Counted from the stretch's first letter, positions 13,601 through 60,550 are shown. The stretch: DNA of 64,000 nt from Paroedura picta (GCF_049243985.1 NC_135381.1:16665345-16729344), one strand, 5' to 3'. Numbers and translations: made by a program. Notes: a model not told the origin generated them from the letters alone.

Positions 13601-15339
13601 AGATAAGGCCACAGCAGTGAACTGTAGAGCCACAGTATTCAGCATTTTCTGTGAATGGGAAATGGAGGCTCACAGGAGTCTAATGATTATTCTTACATCT
13701 TTCTGGAGGCGGTATCATTGACTTGAAATAGGATCAAGTCTTGCATTGTCAGCGTGAGTGCATTAAACATTTATCTCCCCCCCCCCCGTTCTGTTTTCTT
13801 TCTAGGGTTTCCAGGGATTTGGATTTGGTGATGGAGGTTTCCAAATGTCGTTCGGAATTGGGGCATTTCCTTTTGGAATATTTGCTACAGCGTTCAACAT
13901 AAATGACGGTCGGCCTCCCCCAGGTACAGAACATCTTAACATTTCAGAAGATCTGACAAGAGAAAAACACTTCATCCCCTCCTCCCAACTATGATTTCTG
14001 AGATAATTTCTTTGTCCAAAATAAGACAAGGAAGGAGTATCTCAAAAAAAAAAATGGTTTCGGTTCTGCTAACTTTGCCTCTTGTATCTTCTTGACTTAA
14101 TATTTTGGAACCTTTGGAATGTAAAAGTGTGAACTGAGAACCAAACTTTCAGTTCACCTATGCTGTAACCTTCAGCTGTAGATTTGTCATTCATCTCCTG
14201 GTGGATTGATTTCAGTATTCCATCGTGGCCCCATCCTGAAGAATTCTGAGAACATTTTAGAGAGCTCTGCCTCCTTATGTATGTGACAGAATCTTTACTT
14301 GGGAAGATTTCCACGGCCTTTAACGTGTTGTTTATTGGGGATCCTATCATCTAGCAGCCTAAGGAAGAGCCACTTAAACTGGAGAAAGGCTTCAAACTTT
14401 GCTCAGTGGACTGATAGAATAAGAGTTGGATGCCCCTGAATAAGTTTTCTGAAATCTTCACTGTCTGATATTGGGGAGCAGCTGTGGCAGAGTGCTAGAA
14501 TGCAGGTTTTCATGCAGATTCAGTACCTGGCACCTTCAGGTAAAGCATATTGGGTAGGAGATGCTGGGGGAAAACCTTTCTCTGCCTGATGTTCTGAAAG
14601 CTGCTTCTCGTCACACTAGATCAGGGGTAGTCAAACTGCGGCCCTACAGATGTCCATGGACTACAATTCCCATGAGCCCCTGACAGCATTCGCTGGCAGG
14701 GGCTCCTAGGAATTGTAGTCCATGGACATCTGGAGGGCCGCAGTTTGACTACCCCTGCACTAGATAGTACTGAGCAAGATAGACCTAAGGTCTTACACAA
14801 TATATGGCATATATGTTTGCGTTCAAAGTATACTGCCAAATCCTCTGGGATTGTATCTCCTTGGATTCATTTTACTGTCTGTCATGTGGCTATTTCAAGT
14901 GAAAGATCTTTTAAAATTAAAATCTTTTTGACTGTTCACCTAGATCAAGGTTTGTTTGTTTTCTGAGTTTTGCTCAAAAGAATAGTGGGAGTGCTTACCT
15001 TTATCCAAAACATTTGATCTAATTTTTTTTAGATAGATGCTTTGCTTTTTTCCCCCTGATTACTCTGCCATCTTAACTGAAAGTCAGAATTTTTATCTCT
15101 TGAGGCATTAGGTGAGTCTTTGCTAATGAAAAAAAGTACGTCGATTGGTTCTATGCTTTTGCCTCTGATCCTGGGAAATCAGTTGCATTCAGGCTTTGCT
15201 AGAGATGAGAGGATAACGGCTGTTTCTTTCCAATTTTCCAGCTGCTCCAGGGACTCCCCAGTACGTGGATGAACAGTTCCTGTCCCGCCTTTTCCTGTTT
15301 GTGGCCCTGGTGATCATGTTCTGGCTTCTGATCGCTTAA
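1499..15339 (+). CDS. RNF185: RNF185, RING-type E3 ubiquitin ligase (spliced coding span)
   Basis: The coding sequence joins 1499-1671, 6371-6389, 7870-7982, 9745-9799, 13806-13923 and 15242-15339. This gives 191 codons plus TAA, against 192 residues in human. Residues 38-78 form a C3HC4 RING: Cys38, Cys41, Cys53, His55, Cys58, Cys61, Cys75 and Cys78. A Pro/Arg/Glu-rich linker follows (about 100-120), then a Gly/Phe-rich hydrophobic stretch (about 121-155) and a C-terminal membrane anchor (about 172-191). The family is known for ER-associated degradation and for ubiquitination at mitochondria and the ER, with the RING facing the cytosol. All splice sites are GT-AG and all phases agree. The start ATG has A at -3 and G at +4. 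I recognised the protein from memory of the human sequence. The order RNF185-LIMK2-PIK3IP1 supports orthology. Confidence 0.96.
3483..4012. mobile_element. Non-autonomous hAT element (CAGGCTTTCTCAACC ends)
   Basis: It begins CAGGCTTTCTCAACCAGGG and ends GTTGAGGAAGGCTG; perfect 8-bp duplication ACCTAGCC. An A/T-rich LINE tail-like piece (about 3500-3715) appears inserted inside. Confidence 0.85.
4755..4866 (+). mobile_element. BovB/RTE LINE 3' tail
   Basis: CATGGGGTCGCGATGGGTCA, GACACGACTTCACACCTAA and (AAC)n are the diagnostic BovB/RTE tail. Confidence 0.75.
4930..5340 (-). mobile_element. L2-type LINE ORF2 C-terminal fragment
   Basis: The minus strand carries the C-terminal ORF2 region (GCATTCCAGGTGGGGGCCAG on the plus strand) seen more completely at 56694-57200. 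Confidence 0.65.
6371..6389 (+). CDS. RNF185: RNF185 19-nt microexon completing the RING centre
   Basis: The exon lies between AG at 6369-6370 and donor GTAAGG at 6390. With the TG carried from the previous exon it encodes C-W-P-C-L-H-Q, which matches the human RING core and supplies the third Cys pair (Cys58, Cys61). It is too short for an ORF scan and was found because the flanking exons did not join correctly. Nineteen is not a multiple of three, so skipping shifts the frame. The acceptor has almost no pyrimidines in the last 25 nt; the T/C-rich tract is further upstream (about 6311-6340). Confidence 0.93.
6736..7005 (+). mobile_element. tRNA-derived SINE (family A)
   Basis: It has a tRNA-like A box (TGGTGTAGTGGTTAGGA) and B box (GGTTTGATTCC), then a core with CAGCTGGGTGACCTTGGGC and a tail AAGAACCAACTCTTCTT. 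Several copies occur in the window. Confidence 0.82.
7085..7180. mobile_element. Palindromic hAT MITE, decayed copy
   Basis: It begins CAGGGGTAGTCAGTCAACCTG and ends CGCAGTTTGACAACCCCTG, sharing both ends of the 136-bp family but internally shortened and diverged. The flanking duplication is not clear. Confidence 0.75.
7388..7500 (+). repeat. Dispersed repeat of the GTGGCACCTTTAAGACCAAC family, single arm
   Basis: GGGTAGCCATATTAGTCTGC then AAGTCCAGTAGCACCTTAAAG and AATAACAAAGTTTG; diverged and not palindromic. Confidence 0.65.
7870..7982 (+). CDS. RNF185: RNF185 coding exon: second half of RING
   Basis: The acceptor is ATCTTTCAG and the donor GTGAGG follows 7982. It encodes residues 65-101 and the first two bases of Arg102: [20 protein letters not shown] and the following segment up to QQDPR. 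It contains the last RING cysteines (CPVC). The sequence is essentially identical to mammalian RNF185 over its whole length. Confidence 0.96.
8826..9205 (-). mobile_element. CR1 LINE 3' fragment
   Basis: A longer copy of the same antisense signature, with the GATGATGCCCCCCAGCCTCC region and AAGCCTGTTCCACTTAGGA. Confidence 0.8.
9487..9579. mobile_element. Palindromic hAT MITE, internally rearranged
   Basis: The ends match the family, and the 8-bp duplication GGTTAACT is perfect at 9479-9486 and 9580-9587. The middle is shortened and carries an extra copy of CATGGACATCTGGAG. Confidence 0.85.
9745..9799 (+). CDS. RNF185: RNF185 coding exon: Pro/Arg/Glu-rich linker
   Basis: A 55-nt exon between TTACAG and donor GTGAGT. 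It encodes the end of Arg102 and 18 residues ([18 protein letters not shown]), the cytosolic linker between the RING and the membrane-associated region. Confidence 0.94.
10325..10535 (-). mobile_element. 5S rRNA-derived SINE, old copy
   Basis: The reverse complement of 10460-10530 reads like the 5S rRNA box C region (GGAAGCCAAGCAGGGTCAGT, GGTTAGTATT). The body towards the left resembles the CATAAGTCGG-type tail shared with BovB LINEs. Confidence 0.65.
10627..10905 (+). mobile_element. L2-type LINE reverse transcriptase fragment
   Basis: Translation gives [20 protein letters not shown] followed by LCLLM, the YADD catalytic motif and context of L2/CR1-clade reverse transcriptases. Only a fragment remains. 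Confidence 0.8.
11464..11798. mobile_element. Non-autonomous hAT element (CAGGCTTTCTCAACC family)
   Basis: Both ends match the copy at 3483-4012 in opposite internal orientation; flanks CACTAGAC and CGTTAGAC are a decayed duplication. Confidence 0.85.
13806..13923 (+). CDS. RNF185: RNF185 coding exon: Gly/Phe-rich hydrophobic segment
   Basis: The acceptor is TTTCTTTCTAG and the donor GTACAG starts at 13924. It encodes residues 121-159 ([15 protein letters not shown] onward through [10 protein letters not shown]) and the first base of Ala160. The hydrophobic stretch [15 protein letters not shown] is the first predicted membrane-embedded segment. The preceding C-run (about 13779-13787) may be prone to sequencing error but lies in the intron. 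Confidence 0.95.
14466..14800 (+). mobile_element. tRNA-derived SINE (family B), split by a MITE
   Basis: The head GTGGCAGAGTGCTAGA lies at 14482-14497 and the tail-like TACTGAGCAAGATAGACCTA after 14766; MITE 14622-14757 interrupts it. Confidence 0.65.
14622..14757. mobile_element. Palindromic 136-bp hAT MITE
   Basis: Termini CAGGGGTAGTCAAACTGCGG and its complement; the duplication CACTAGAT flanks it perfectly. It is inserted in a tRNA-derived SINE (pieces 14466-14621 and 14766-14800). Confidence 0.92.
15242..15339 (+). CDS. RNF185: RNF185 last coding exon: C-terminal membrane anchor
   Basis: The acceptor TTTTCCAG is at 15233-15241 and the stop TAA at 15337-15339. It encodes [18 protein letters not shown] and the terminal hydrophobic helix ending FWLLIA, matching the human C-terminus except for a Val-to-Ala change after the exon junction. 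The tail anchor places the protein in the ER or mitochondrial outer membrane. Confidence 0.95.
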
Positions 15340-15517
15340 ATTTGCTCCGTGCTCTGTATTGTACAATGGTTGGAGGGGCTCTGAGCTAGTTACAGACTGC
15401 TGCCTCCCCTGGGCCAACTGTAAACCTCTTGGTATCTGGTTCCATAGATAATGGCGGGATCCCAGTAGCCATGGTGTTGCAGCATGAGGAAGGATTCTTG
15501 CTTATTGAACCAATGAA

Positions 15518-15523
15518 ATTAAA
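15518..15523 (+). terminator. RNF185: Proximal polyadenylation signal ATTAAA, RNF185
   Basis: ATTAAA lies about 180 nt after the stop codon and is followed within 10 nt by a short GT-rich stretch. It could give a very short 3' UTR form. Confidence 0.4.
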
Positions 15524-16724
15524 GATCTGTTTGAAAGCATTCTCAGGTTCTACCATGTCTCACACAGACAGTACCTGGCTGCAACAGTGAACCCAGCTTT
15601 GAACTTCCATACTCCTGAGAAGAGAGTATTCTTTTAAATTTGTGTGCCAATCAACTAGAGCTGGTGCTGACCCAGCAGGGAGAGCGGGTGGCAGGCATTG
15701 CATGGAAACTTTTGCAGTGTATGCCATGGAAGGGAGAGACTAGTGCACTGGGACCCAGTTCCATGCATTCATCAAACCTCTCATCATAAATGGATTGGTG
15801 AACATCTGGCAGAAGATAGTATCACCTTAGAGATATTATATTCCTACTGTTACCATCCCTCTTGAAGATGACTTTAAAGCCAAGAGGATCAGAATTTTTT
15901 TCAACCATAAAACTGGAATACCTTCATTTTCTGGAGCCAGGTGGGACATATTCTCTCATCTCAGGGTTTGGGTGGAACTATTGAACACTAGAGGGGCCAC
16001 TCAGTGGTTGTCACTCAGCAGATTTCCTTATCAGAAAAGCAGTGTTGTTTTTCTAAAGTTTATATAACGGTCTATCACTCTTTATTTGGGACTGGAGCAA
16101 TTCTGGCTACTGTAGTTTATTATGCTTATTCCACCTTTCTGAGATGTATCCAGAGTTTTTTTTCCACATTTTGATGCAGTCAAGTTAGGAGAAGTGGAAG
16201 ACAATCTTTTACCCCACCCTTCCCGGGCCTACCACTAAAATGATTATGTTTTGGTAGTACAAGATGCAGCATTGTTCTCTATCATTTGTGTATAGAAATT
16301 CCTAGCTGATGGCTCTTAGCACACAGGATTTCCAAACCGCCAAAGGTGTTCCTTTGAAGGTTAGACACAATCCAACAGGATGCTTTCCTGTGCATGTCCT
16401 GATGAAATGGAGGGGAAGGTTTTCTGCTGGATAGTGCATGAGAGAGGGCTGTATACAGAAGGATTTGGGGTGGGGGGGAAGAGGGAGAGTATATCAAGCT
16501 TTACAGACTTTTGCTGCTGAAACTTTGGATCTATGAGACCGAAACATATAAGGGATTCCTCAATTTGGTGACCTCTGACTTTCTTGTAAATAGAAGGATG
16601 TCTCTAAAGGAGTTAGTTTTTTAAATTCTGCATTGCTTTTGATTTTTCCTGTTTGCTTACAAGCAGAGACTAGTGGCAATTATTAAGGATTTCCATAACA
16701 AATTGTGATTATAACATTGGATGG

Positions 16725-16730
16725 AATAAA
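16725..16730 (+). terminator. RNF185: Middle polyadenylation signal AATAAA, RNF185
   Basis: AATAAA is followed immediately by a strong GT-rich downstream element (TTACTGTGTGTATGTGG and more), the classical layout of an efficient cleavage site. It would give a 3' UTR of about 1.4 kb. Confidence 0.6.
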
Positions 16731-17940
16731 TTACTGTGTGTATGTGGGGGGTGTTATTCTCAGGTTTAATGCTGTGCCTGGGAGGATGAGCTTGGAAATA
16801 TTGGATGCATTTGGAAATATTATGGAAATATCATATCTCAGTCCACCCTTTCCCAAAATTATACAAAGGGAAGGGGGTTGAAATACCTCCCCTGCAGAAA
16901 CCTTGAAAGCATGACCTGTAGAACTTCATCTGAGCATTAGATAATCCTTCGGGTATCCTCATGTGCAATATAAGCAGTTTGTATGACACTCTGAAGAGGT
17001 AGTCATGCTAGGAGCTTTCCCCTCCTTTTATATTAAAAAGTCTTCTACTATAACTCCCCCAAAAGGATGTTTTTCTAAACCTGAGATTCTTCCAAACTAA
17101 ACTGCTATTGACAGTTGGCCTCACATATTCTGTATACCGCTGGGATTAATTTTCCTAGGGCAGACAACACCGCCACCTATTGTTAAGAAGGGAAAGTTAA
17201 GTTGTATTGCTGCGTCCCAAGGGGATTTCTGATATTTCCTTTCTCCTTTTACGGCTTGAGGGAATTGAACACGGTGGAAATTAAACTATTTCCAAAAGTA
17301 GTCTTGTAAAATGGTTTCACAAAGGTCATGATCAAAAATTTAAATATATTGTAAAAAAAAAAAGGAATGTAAAAGGTTCAGTTGTTGTGGATTTAAATGG
17401 TATTAAAGCAGGTATAAGTGGCTTGGGATTCAAATGTAGTGCTGCTATTTCTGCAGACAGGGATGTATAGATAAACTGAAGAGAGCCTGACCCTCACAGT
17501 GTGGTTGTGATGCTGGTCAGATCAGGCTATCATTGGTCTCCATATTTTATGTATAACCCAAGCATCATGTAGTCCCTTGAAAGGTTGACAGAGAAATAGT
17601 TCTGTAAGCTTTCATGGACTTGAACCCCTTTTTAGGCTGTTTCTGACAAACTGAGATCTAGGCCATGAAGGCGCTACTGGCACATTTAAAACAGCACCAA
17701 AGTCTGCTGTTCTCATCAAAGCAAGCCAACTGTTATGACATTTATCATGCTTTACTGGTGATTTGGATCAGTCTTTGAATTTATACTTTCTCTTGCTTTT
17801 TGCTTTTCTTTTTATTAGCCCTCTCTTGGTTTTCTTCCACCTCACTCCAAATCATGTATTCAGATTGCACATAGCCTCTGGCTGGCAAACGATGGCACCA
17901 TTGTTATTCACTAATTTTCACTGTTGTGAAAGTAATTTAG

Positions 17941-17946
17941 AATAAA
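17941..17946 (+). terminator. RNF185: Distal polyadenylation signal AATAAA, RNF185
   Basis: This is the last canonical signal before repeat-bearing intergenic DNA. T-rich and GT-bearing sequence follows. It is taken here as the end of the longest RNF185 transcript. Confidence 0.55.
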
Positions 17947-17965
17947 AACATTTTTACATTATCTC

Positions 17966-19590
17966 ATGTGTAAGTGAAGTTTCTTCCCCAGATCTCTGGC
18001 CATTAGTGTGAATGCAGAGGATCTTTAGGCAGGCTGCAGCTGTGCATACTAAAAAGGGTAATATTTTGTGTCTGTATTACTAGTATATGCCTTGTATCTG
18101 CTCCTAGGGACCATCTATAAACTGATGATATGAATGACAACAGAGTGTTTGCCCCCCCCCCCCCAAAAAAAAAACACTTCCAAAAAGGGAATGTTACTCT
18201 CTACTCTTCCATCATGATTCTGGGCACACGTAACCATAGATGGTTGTGATTGAGTATGTTTGGAGCAAGGAAATATAAGTTCAAACCCATTCTTTCATGA
18301 AACTTCTTAGGTGACCTTGGACTAATTTTTTCTTCTCAAACTCACAGGGTTATCATGGGAATAAAATAGGGAGCAAAAATTTAAGTTATGTGGCTTAGTC
18401 TTTTGCAGCTACTATAGACAATCTTGTGGTGCCCTGAAGCATCAGCTTTTGATCACACTTTTATAGGTGTGATCTGAGGACAGGGATAAACCATCCTCTT
18501 TTGTTCATGATAGAACACTCACTGTATGGTAAGGCAGAACGTCATGGGGGCTTTCTATGTCTTCCAGAGCAGGGGTCCAGTTACCTCTGCCAGTGCAGAG
18601 GAGGTGGCATGGGTGATAGACAGGGTTGTTCCCAGATGTTCTCTTTCTCTGATCTGAGTTAATTCACTCCTTTGGTATACAACAGAGCATAAGAAAATGG
18701 CACCAGCATATAAAATGGCAAGAACACAGACAAAGAAAGTGTTGGGATTAACATGGTAGAATCCTGGAGCCTACTGGGTGATGGCCAAATGGGAAAATTC
18801 CTCATCTGACACCCTCACACAGATGTCCAGTGGAACGATTTCAGTGCATAAGAAAGCTGCTTCCTCCAGGTTGGCTGGCATAATGACCCCATAGATCTCA
18901 ACAGATTGCTGCAATTTGACTGCAAGGGCAAAAGAGTCACATTGTTTGAGATACTCCCATTGAAAGTCATTTTGTGTTATGTCAGCGTCTGGACACGATT
19001 GCTTGAATGTTTAATTGTTGCAGTTAAAGGATACGCACAACACAGAGAGAACATTCTGACCTACTATGTGCCTGCTTGGCTCTTGCCCTTCTTGGTTTAT
19101 TGTATCTGAAAAGGGATGTTGTAAATTCCTCACTGAGAGAGGGAATGGTCACAGTCACCTTTAAAGAGAGGGCTGACACCATTCCCGAAGAAGCCCTTCT
19201 TTGATCCTCTTGGTTACTGCAAATATCAGCTCATTATGTCATTTATGTTTGTAATAGATTCAAGTGGGTAGCCCTGTTGGTCTGAAGCAGCACAACAAAA
19301 CAAAATCAGAGTCCAGTGGCACCTTTAAGACCAGAGAGCCCGCAAGAGAGCGCCAGGTTCTTTACTCGCTCGCCCACTACCTTCGGGAGGCATCGGAGGG
19401 GATGGCCCGCGCAGCCTCGTCTCCCTACCCGTTGCAGTTCCTACCAATATTAAATATGATTCAGCGTAACCGAGGACGTTGGTAAAACGCCCCCTGCATT
19501 CTGAGATAATTGCATATGGATCAGCTATATTATAAAGTCTTAATTGTTGATTTTACTAAGTGGGCATGAGAAAAGAAATATCAGTAATAG
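17966..19590. other. Intergenic gap between RNF185 and the LIMK2 promoter
   Basis: About 1.6 kb with no gene seen. It holds a C-run followed by an A-run (about 18152-18176), an old diverged SINE-like stretch (about 18230-18370) and a partial copy of a dispersed repeat (19258-19345). GC rises from about 19330, the shore of the CpG island. Confidence 0.7.
19258..19345 (+). repeat. Dispersed repeat of the GTGGCACCTTTAAGACCA family, single arm
   Basis: ATTCAAGTGGGTAGCCCTGT then AGAGTCCAGTGGCACCTTTA; ends abruptly at the CpG-rich shore of the LIMK2 promoter. Confidence 0.7.
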
Positions 19591-19698
19591 CGCCCCGCGG
19601 CAGCGCGAGCTTGCAAATGCCGCTCTGCCCGGCGGTGACCTCATCCCGCGGCTCCAGTTGCACGTGCATTCCCGAACTGTGCGGGTCTAGAGCGCTGT

Positions 19699-19855
19699 GA
19701 TTGGCTCCTGGCAGGCTAAAGGGGCGGGTGCGGACCGCGAGGAAGAAAGAAAACCAGAGAGGGGGAGGCGGGTGGCATTGGTTCAAACTGGCGCTTGATT
19801 GGCTGGCGCCCTTGGGTGTGGAATCTTTCTCTACAGGCCGGGCAGCTGTGATTGG
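19699..19855 (+). promoter_or_regulatory. LIMK2: Cluster of inverted CCAAT boxes (NF-Y type)
   Basis: GATTGG occurs at 19699-19704, 19797-19802 and 19850-19855, and CATTGG at 19776-19781. Multiple phased CCAAT boxes are typical of NF-Y-dependent TATA-less promoters. Confidence 0.55.
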
Positions 19856-20010
19856 CCGATGGCGTCTGGGAGGGGGGGGAGAGGCCCTGATGGAGGAGCC
19901 CCCCTGAAGGTTCAGGTGCCGCGGCGCCGTCGTCGGTGCCTTGGGCTTGTGTGTGAGAGAGAGGGGAGGGGGAGGAGATGTGGCCTCCCTCGCGTTCCGT
20001 AGAGGCCGGG

Positions 20011-20018
20011 TGACGTCA
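20011..20018 (+). promoter_or_regulatory. LIMK2: Consensus CRE (TGACGTCA)
   Basis: A perfect 8-bp palindromic cAMP response element, the binding site of CREB/ATF factors, lies 55 bp upstream of the LIMK2a start codon in the CpG island. Its function is inferred from the motif and position. Confidence 0.6.
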
Positions 20019-20072
20019 CCCCCGGGTAGGCTTTGCTGCGGCGCTGAAGAGAGATCTCAGCCCGGTCGGGCG

Positions 20073-57703
<37,631 letters not shown>

Positions 57704-58505
57704 TCCTTGTGACTTTCTGCATCCTTTCCATTGATGGCAGCTTTCGAGGCAAGAACTGCCCCTCCCGCAAGGGCATTAATAAGGCAGGCCCAGGGCTTGT
57801 TTGGTTGGGTTTTTTTTTGGCCTCTTCCTCTCAACTTCGGCTTTTTCCACTCTCTCCTGTGGACTAGTGGCACATCCTGGTTATAGAAGGGGTTTTGCCC
57901 TGCCAGTGGTTTCAGTAACCGACTGGAACTGATTGGAAACGCTACCCTTGAAGGCCTCCTTTTTTGGGGGAGGTCAACTTATTACTGTGGTGCCTTAGAA
58001 CTTTGGATAGACTACAAGTTGTGAAGAAGCGTGGGTGTTTGCCCAAGAAAGCACCATGCTGGAAGTGGTAGAACCGCCGGGAGCCAAGAAACTCTTCTTC
58101 CAGACAACTGCTGCTTCCCTGATCCAACGGGGCAGGAATTAAAGCCCCAGACATTCCGAAAGAAACTTTTCAGGAGTTTTAGTCTTCCGGTTGGAGTTCT
58201 TGGAATCAGGAAATGCCTCCTCAAACAGAACTCCTCCCCTGAGCACATTGGCCCCTCCCCTCCTTGACGTCTGTTCACACTACACCTGCCAAAGAGACAT
58301 TGTAAAGCATTACAGACTGCAGAGGACCAGATCCCTAGCAGCTTGCTCTACTGTCGTAGCAGCTGCAGAGATCCTCAGGAGCTGCATTCATCATGGGGAA
58401 TGACCCTGTATACCCTCTGGGGAACAGGTGAGGTCATCTCCCAGCTTGCACTCCAACAGTGCCCCCAAGTGCATCCCGTTTGGACATTTCCTTTGTGGTC
58501 TAAAG

Positions 58506-58779
58506 CAGTGGTCCGCAACCTTTCTAAGGCTGCGGACCGGGGGGGGGGGAAGGCGATACAGAGGCCACGCATGCCGGACCTGCTACGCATGCGCGTTTGT
58601 GCCAGTGGCCCTGCTTCCCTCTCCCCCCCCCACAAAAAGAAGCTTGCTGGGCTGCAAGCTAATTGGCCGCTTTGGTGACCAATTTGCTTGCGGCCTGGGA
58701 AGATTCTCACTGTGGGGGGCGGGGCGGGGGGGAGCCGCGGCCTGGTGCCGGGCCGTGACCCGGTGGTTGGGGACCACTG
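58506..58779. mobile_element. Non-autonomous hAT element in LIMK2 3' UTR
   Basis: Ends CAGTGGTCCGCAACC and GGTTGGGGACCACTG; perfect 8-bp duplication GTCTAAAG. Same CpG-rich family as 29882-30265. Confidence 0.92.
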
Positions 58780-58847
58780 GTCTAAAGGGTGTGGAAATGG
58801 CAGTGATCCAAGCGAGAGCCTGGTGTGCTGCATTTGAGCATCTTGAC

Positions 58848-58983
58848 CAGGGGTAGTCAAACTGCAGCCCTCCAGATGTCCATGGACTACAATTCCCATG
58901 AGCCCCTACCAACGGTTGCTGGCAGGGGCTCATGGGAATTGTAGTCCATGGACATCTGGAGAGCCGCAGTTTGACTACCCCTG
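58848..58983. mobile_element. Palindromic 136-bp hAT MITE in LIMK2 3' UTR
   Basis: Perfect 8-bp duplication ATCTTGAC. In the transcript the arms would fold into a long hairpin of about 60 bp. Confidence 0.92.
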
Positions 58984-59311
58984 ATCTTGACCATTCATTC
59001 ATTAATTCAATTTCTATACCGCCCCTCACTATGACAATCCCGGGCTTGTACCTGCCTTGGGAATGAGATACTTCTCTTATGTGGAACCACTAGTTTTGAA
59101 GTTACTGTGTATGGCAATAGTGACTACCTCTGTCCTCCATTTCAGGCCTCGGCAATCATCCCCACCCTTCCCCTTCAGGCCGAAACTGTACCCTTTGAAC
59201 GCTGCTGCTTTTTCCTCGCTGGGATTGGGCTCCGTCTTCGTACGCCAGTTTTCAAAAAAGCAGGACCCATTTCTGGTAGTCCTCCTTGGGAAGGTGGCTC
59301 ATACACTACAT

Positions 59312-59441
59312 CAGGGGTAGTCAAACTGCGGCCCTCCAGATGTCCATGGACCACAATTCCCAGGAGCTCCTGCCAGCTGGCAGGGGCTCCTGGGAATTGT
59401 AGTCCATGGATATCTGGAGGGCCGCAGTTTGACTACCCCTG
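59312..59441. mobile_element. Palindromic hAT MITE (130 bp) in LIMK2 3' UTR
   Basis: Perfect 8-bp duplication CACTACAT. A second hairpin-forming insertion in the same untranslated region. Confidence 0.92.
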
Positions 59442-59863
59442 CACTACATTGTCGATCTTGCTAGACACCCCCACCCCCCCAGTTGTGAGACAGCATTAGA
59501 GCTCTTGGGGAAACCCAGCTGAATATCTGCAGATTCTTACCTAATGGGTCTTGCTGTGGAGTATGGGGCTTGGCCAGAGCTTGCTGTTCAGAGTGCTCAA
59601 AACTCATGAAGCTGCCTGTCTCTAGAGCTCCAAACTTCATGTTTAATCTGTGTTTTTAACAGCCAGTGGCCCTCTCGCTGTGGTGGGACAGTGGAGGGAG
59701 ATGGCCGGGCCCAGTGAGTTGATGCTGGATTTTGCTCCCACCCACTTACCTTCATAAAATGGAGACTCTGTCCATCTTGGGAGAAACTTGGATCACATGT
59801 TCAGGAAATTCTGGGCTCTTGTGATTGCACAGCAAAATGTTCTATGACTAAATTAAGAGCAAT

Positions 59864-59869
59864 AATAAA
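59864..59869 (+). terminator. LIMK2: Polyadenylation signal AATAAA, LIMK2
   Basis: AATAAA sits in an A/T-rich block, and a GT/T-rich stretch (TTGGTAGGCATTTTGTGTTG) follows about 25 nt later. Confidence 0.55.
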
Positions 59870-60286
59870 CTTTATCCTAAGAATGCTTAGCTGGTTGGTA
59901 GGCATTTTGTGTTGAAGAGGTAACGATCTGCATCTTCAAGAGACCCCAGTAGTGTCTGGACTAGGCTGTGTCCTTCTTCTTAGGACAGCAGCCTTCTGGC
60001 TCTCATCGTTTTAAAGATGGGATGAGGAATTCTGTGCGGGCTGATGTAATGGGCAGTGAACATAGATGAGCTGTGGGTATTTGAATTCAGCTCTTGATGG
60101 AAAAGGGAGTGCTTTTCTCACCAAGGGCTTTGCACTTCCAAGAGAGGAACTGATATCCACAGTGCATTTTGGAAATAATGGGGTTTTACTTGGCAGATCT
60201 TGTGCTAATAAATTGTGTTCAATCTTGGTGACTAATGGGAAACAGGTGGATTCATGTTTTGGCTGATGCTGATGGACCTCAGGAAA

Positions 60287-60550
60287 CAGAGCCAGTTTGG
60301 TGAAGTGGTTAAAAGTGGTGACCTCTAATCCGGTGAGCCAGGCTTGGTTCACTGCTCCTCCACGTGCAGCCAGCTTGGACTACTTGTAGTCCTGCTACAG
60401 CTATTCCCACACAGTAGTTTCTCTCAGGGCTCTCTCTGCTCAGCTACTTCACAGGGTATCTGTTGTAGGGAGAGGAAGGGAAGGCGATTGGAAGCTGCTT
60501 TGAGATTCCTCCAGGCAGTGAAAAGTGGGGTATAAAGGCCAACTCTTTGT
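60287..60550 (+). mobile_element. tRNA-derived SINE (family A)
   Basis: A near-complete copy with A/B boxes and the TATAAAGGCCAACTCTTTG end, between LIMK2 and PIK3IP1. Confidence 0.82.

Larger units (their letters stand above)
9800..13805. other. RNF185: RNF185 intron before the Gly/Phe-rich exon
   Basis: 4.0 kb. It contains a 5S-derived SINE (10325-10535), an L2 fragment (10627-10905) and a hAT element (11464-11798). About 11800-13800 shows no recognisable repeat or gene. Confidence 0.65.
15340..17965 (+). other. RNF185: RNF185 3' UTR
   Basis: The region runs from the stop codon to about 20 nt after the last good polyadenylation signal (17941). It contains no open reading frame of interest and no intact interspersed repeat, which fits a conserved untranslated exon. 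The 3' boundary is inferred from AATAAA at 17941; no transcript data were available. Two earlier signals (15518 and 16725) suggest shorter forms. Confidence 0.7.
57704..59885 (+). other. LIMK2: LIMK2 3' UTR with three transposon insertions
   Basis: It runs from the stop codon to just past AATAAA at 59864-59869. It contains a hAT element (58506-58779) and two palindromic MITEs (58848-58983 and 59312-59441), together about 540 nt. Without them it would be about 1.6 kb. The end is inferred from the signal; no transcript data were available. Confidence 0.6.

Noticed and set aside
58375-58899. 174-codon minus-strand open frame with a VVHGHLEG-type start
   Set aside because: It is a shadow of the palindromic MITE and the CpG-rich hAT in the LIMK2 3' UTR; the same peptide appears wherever the MITE occurs.
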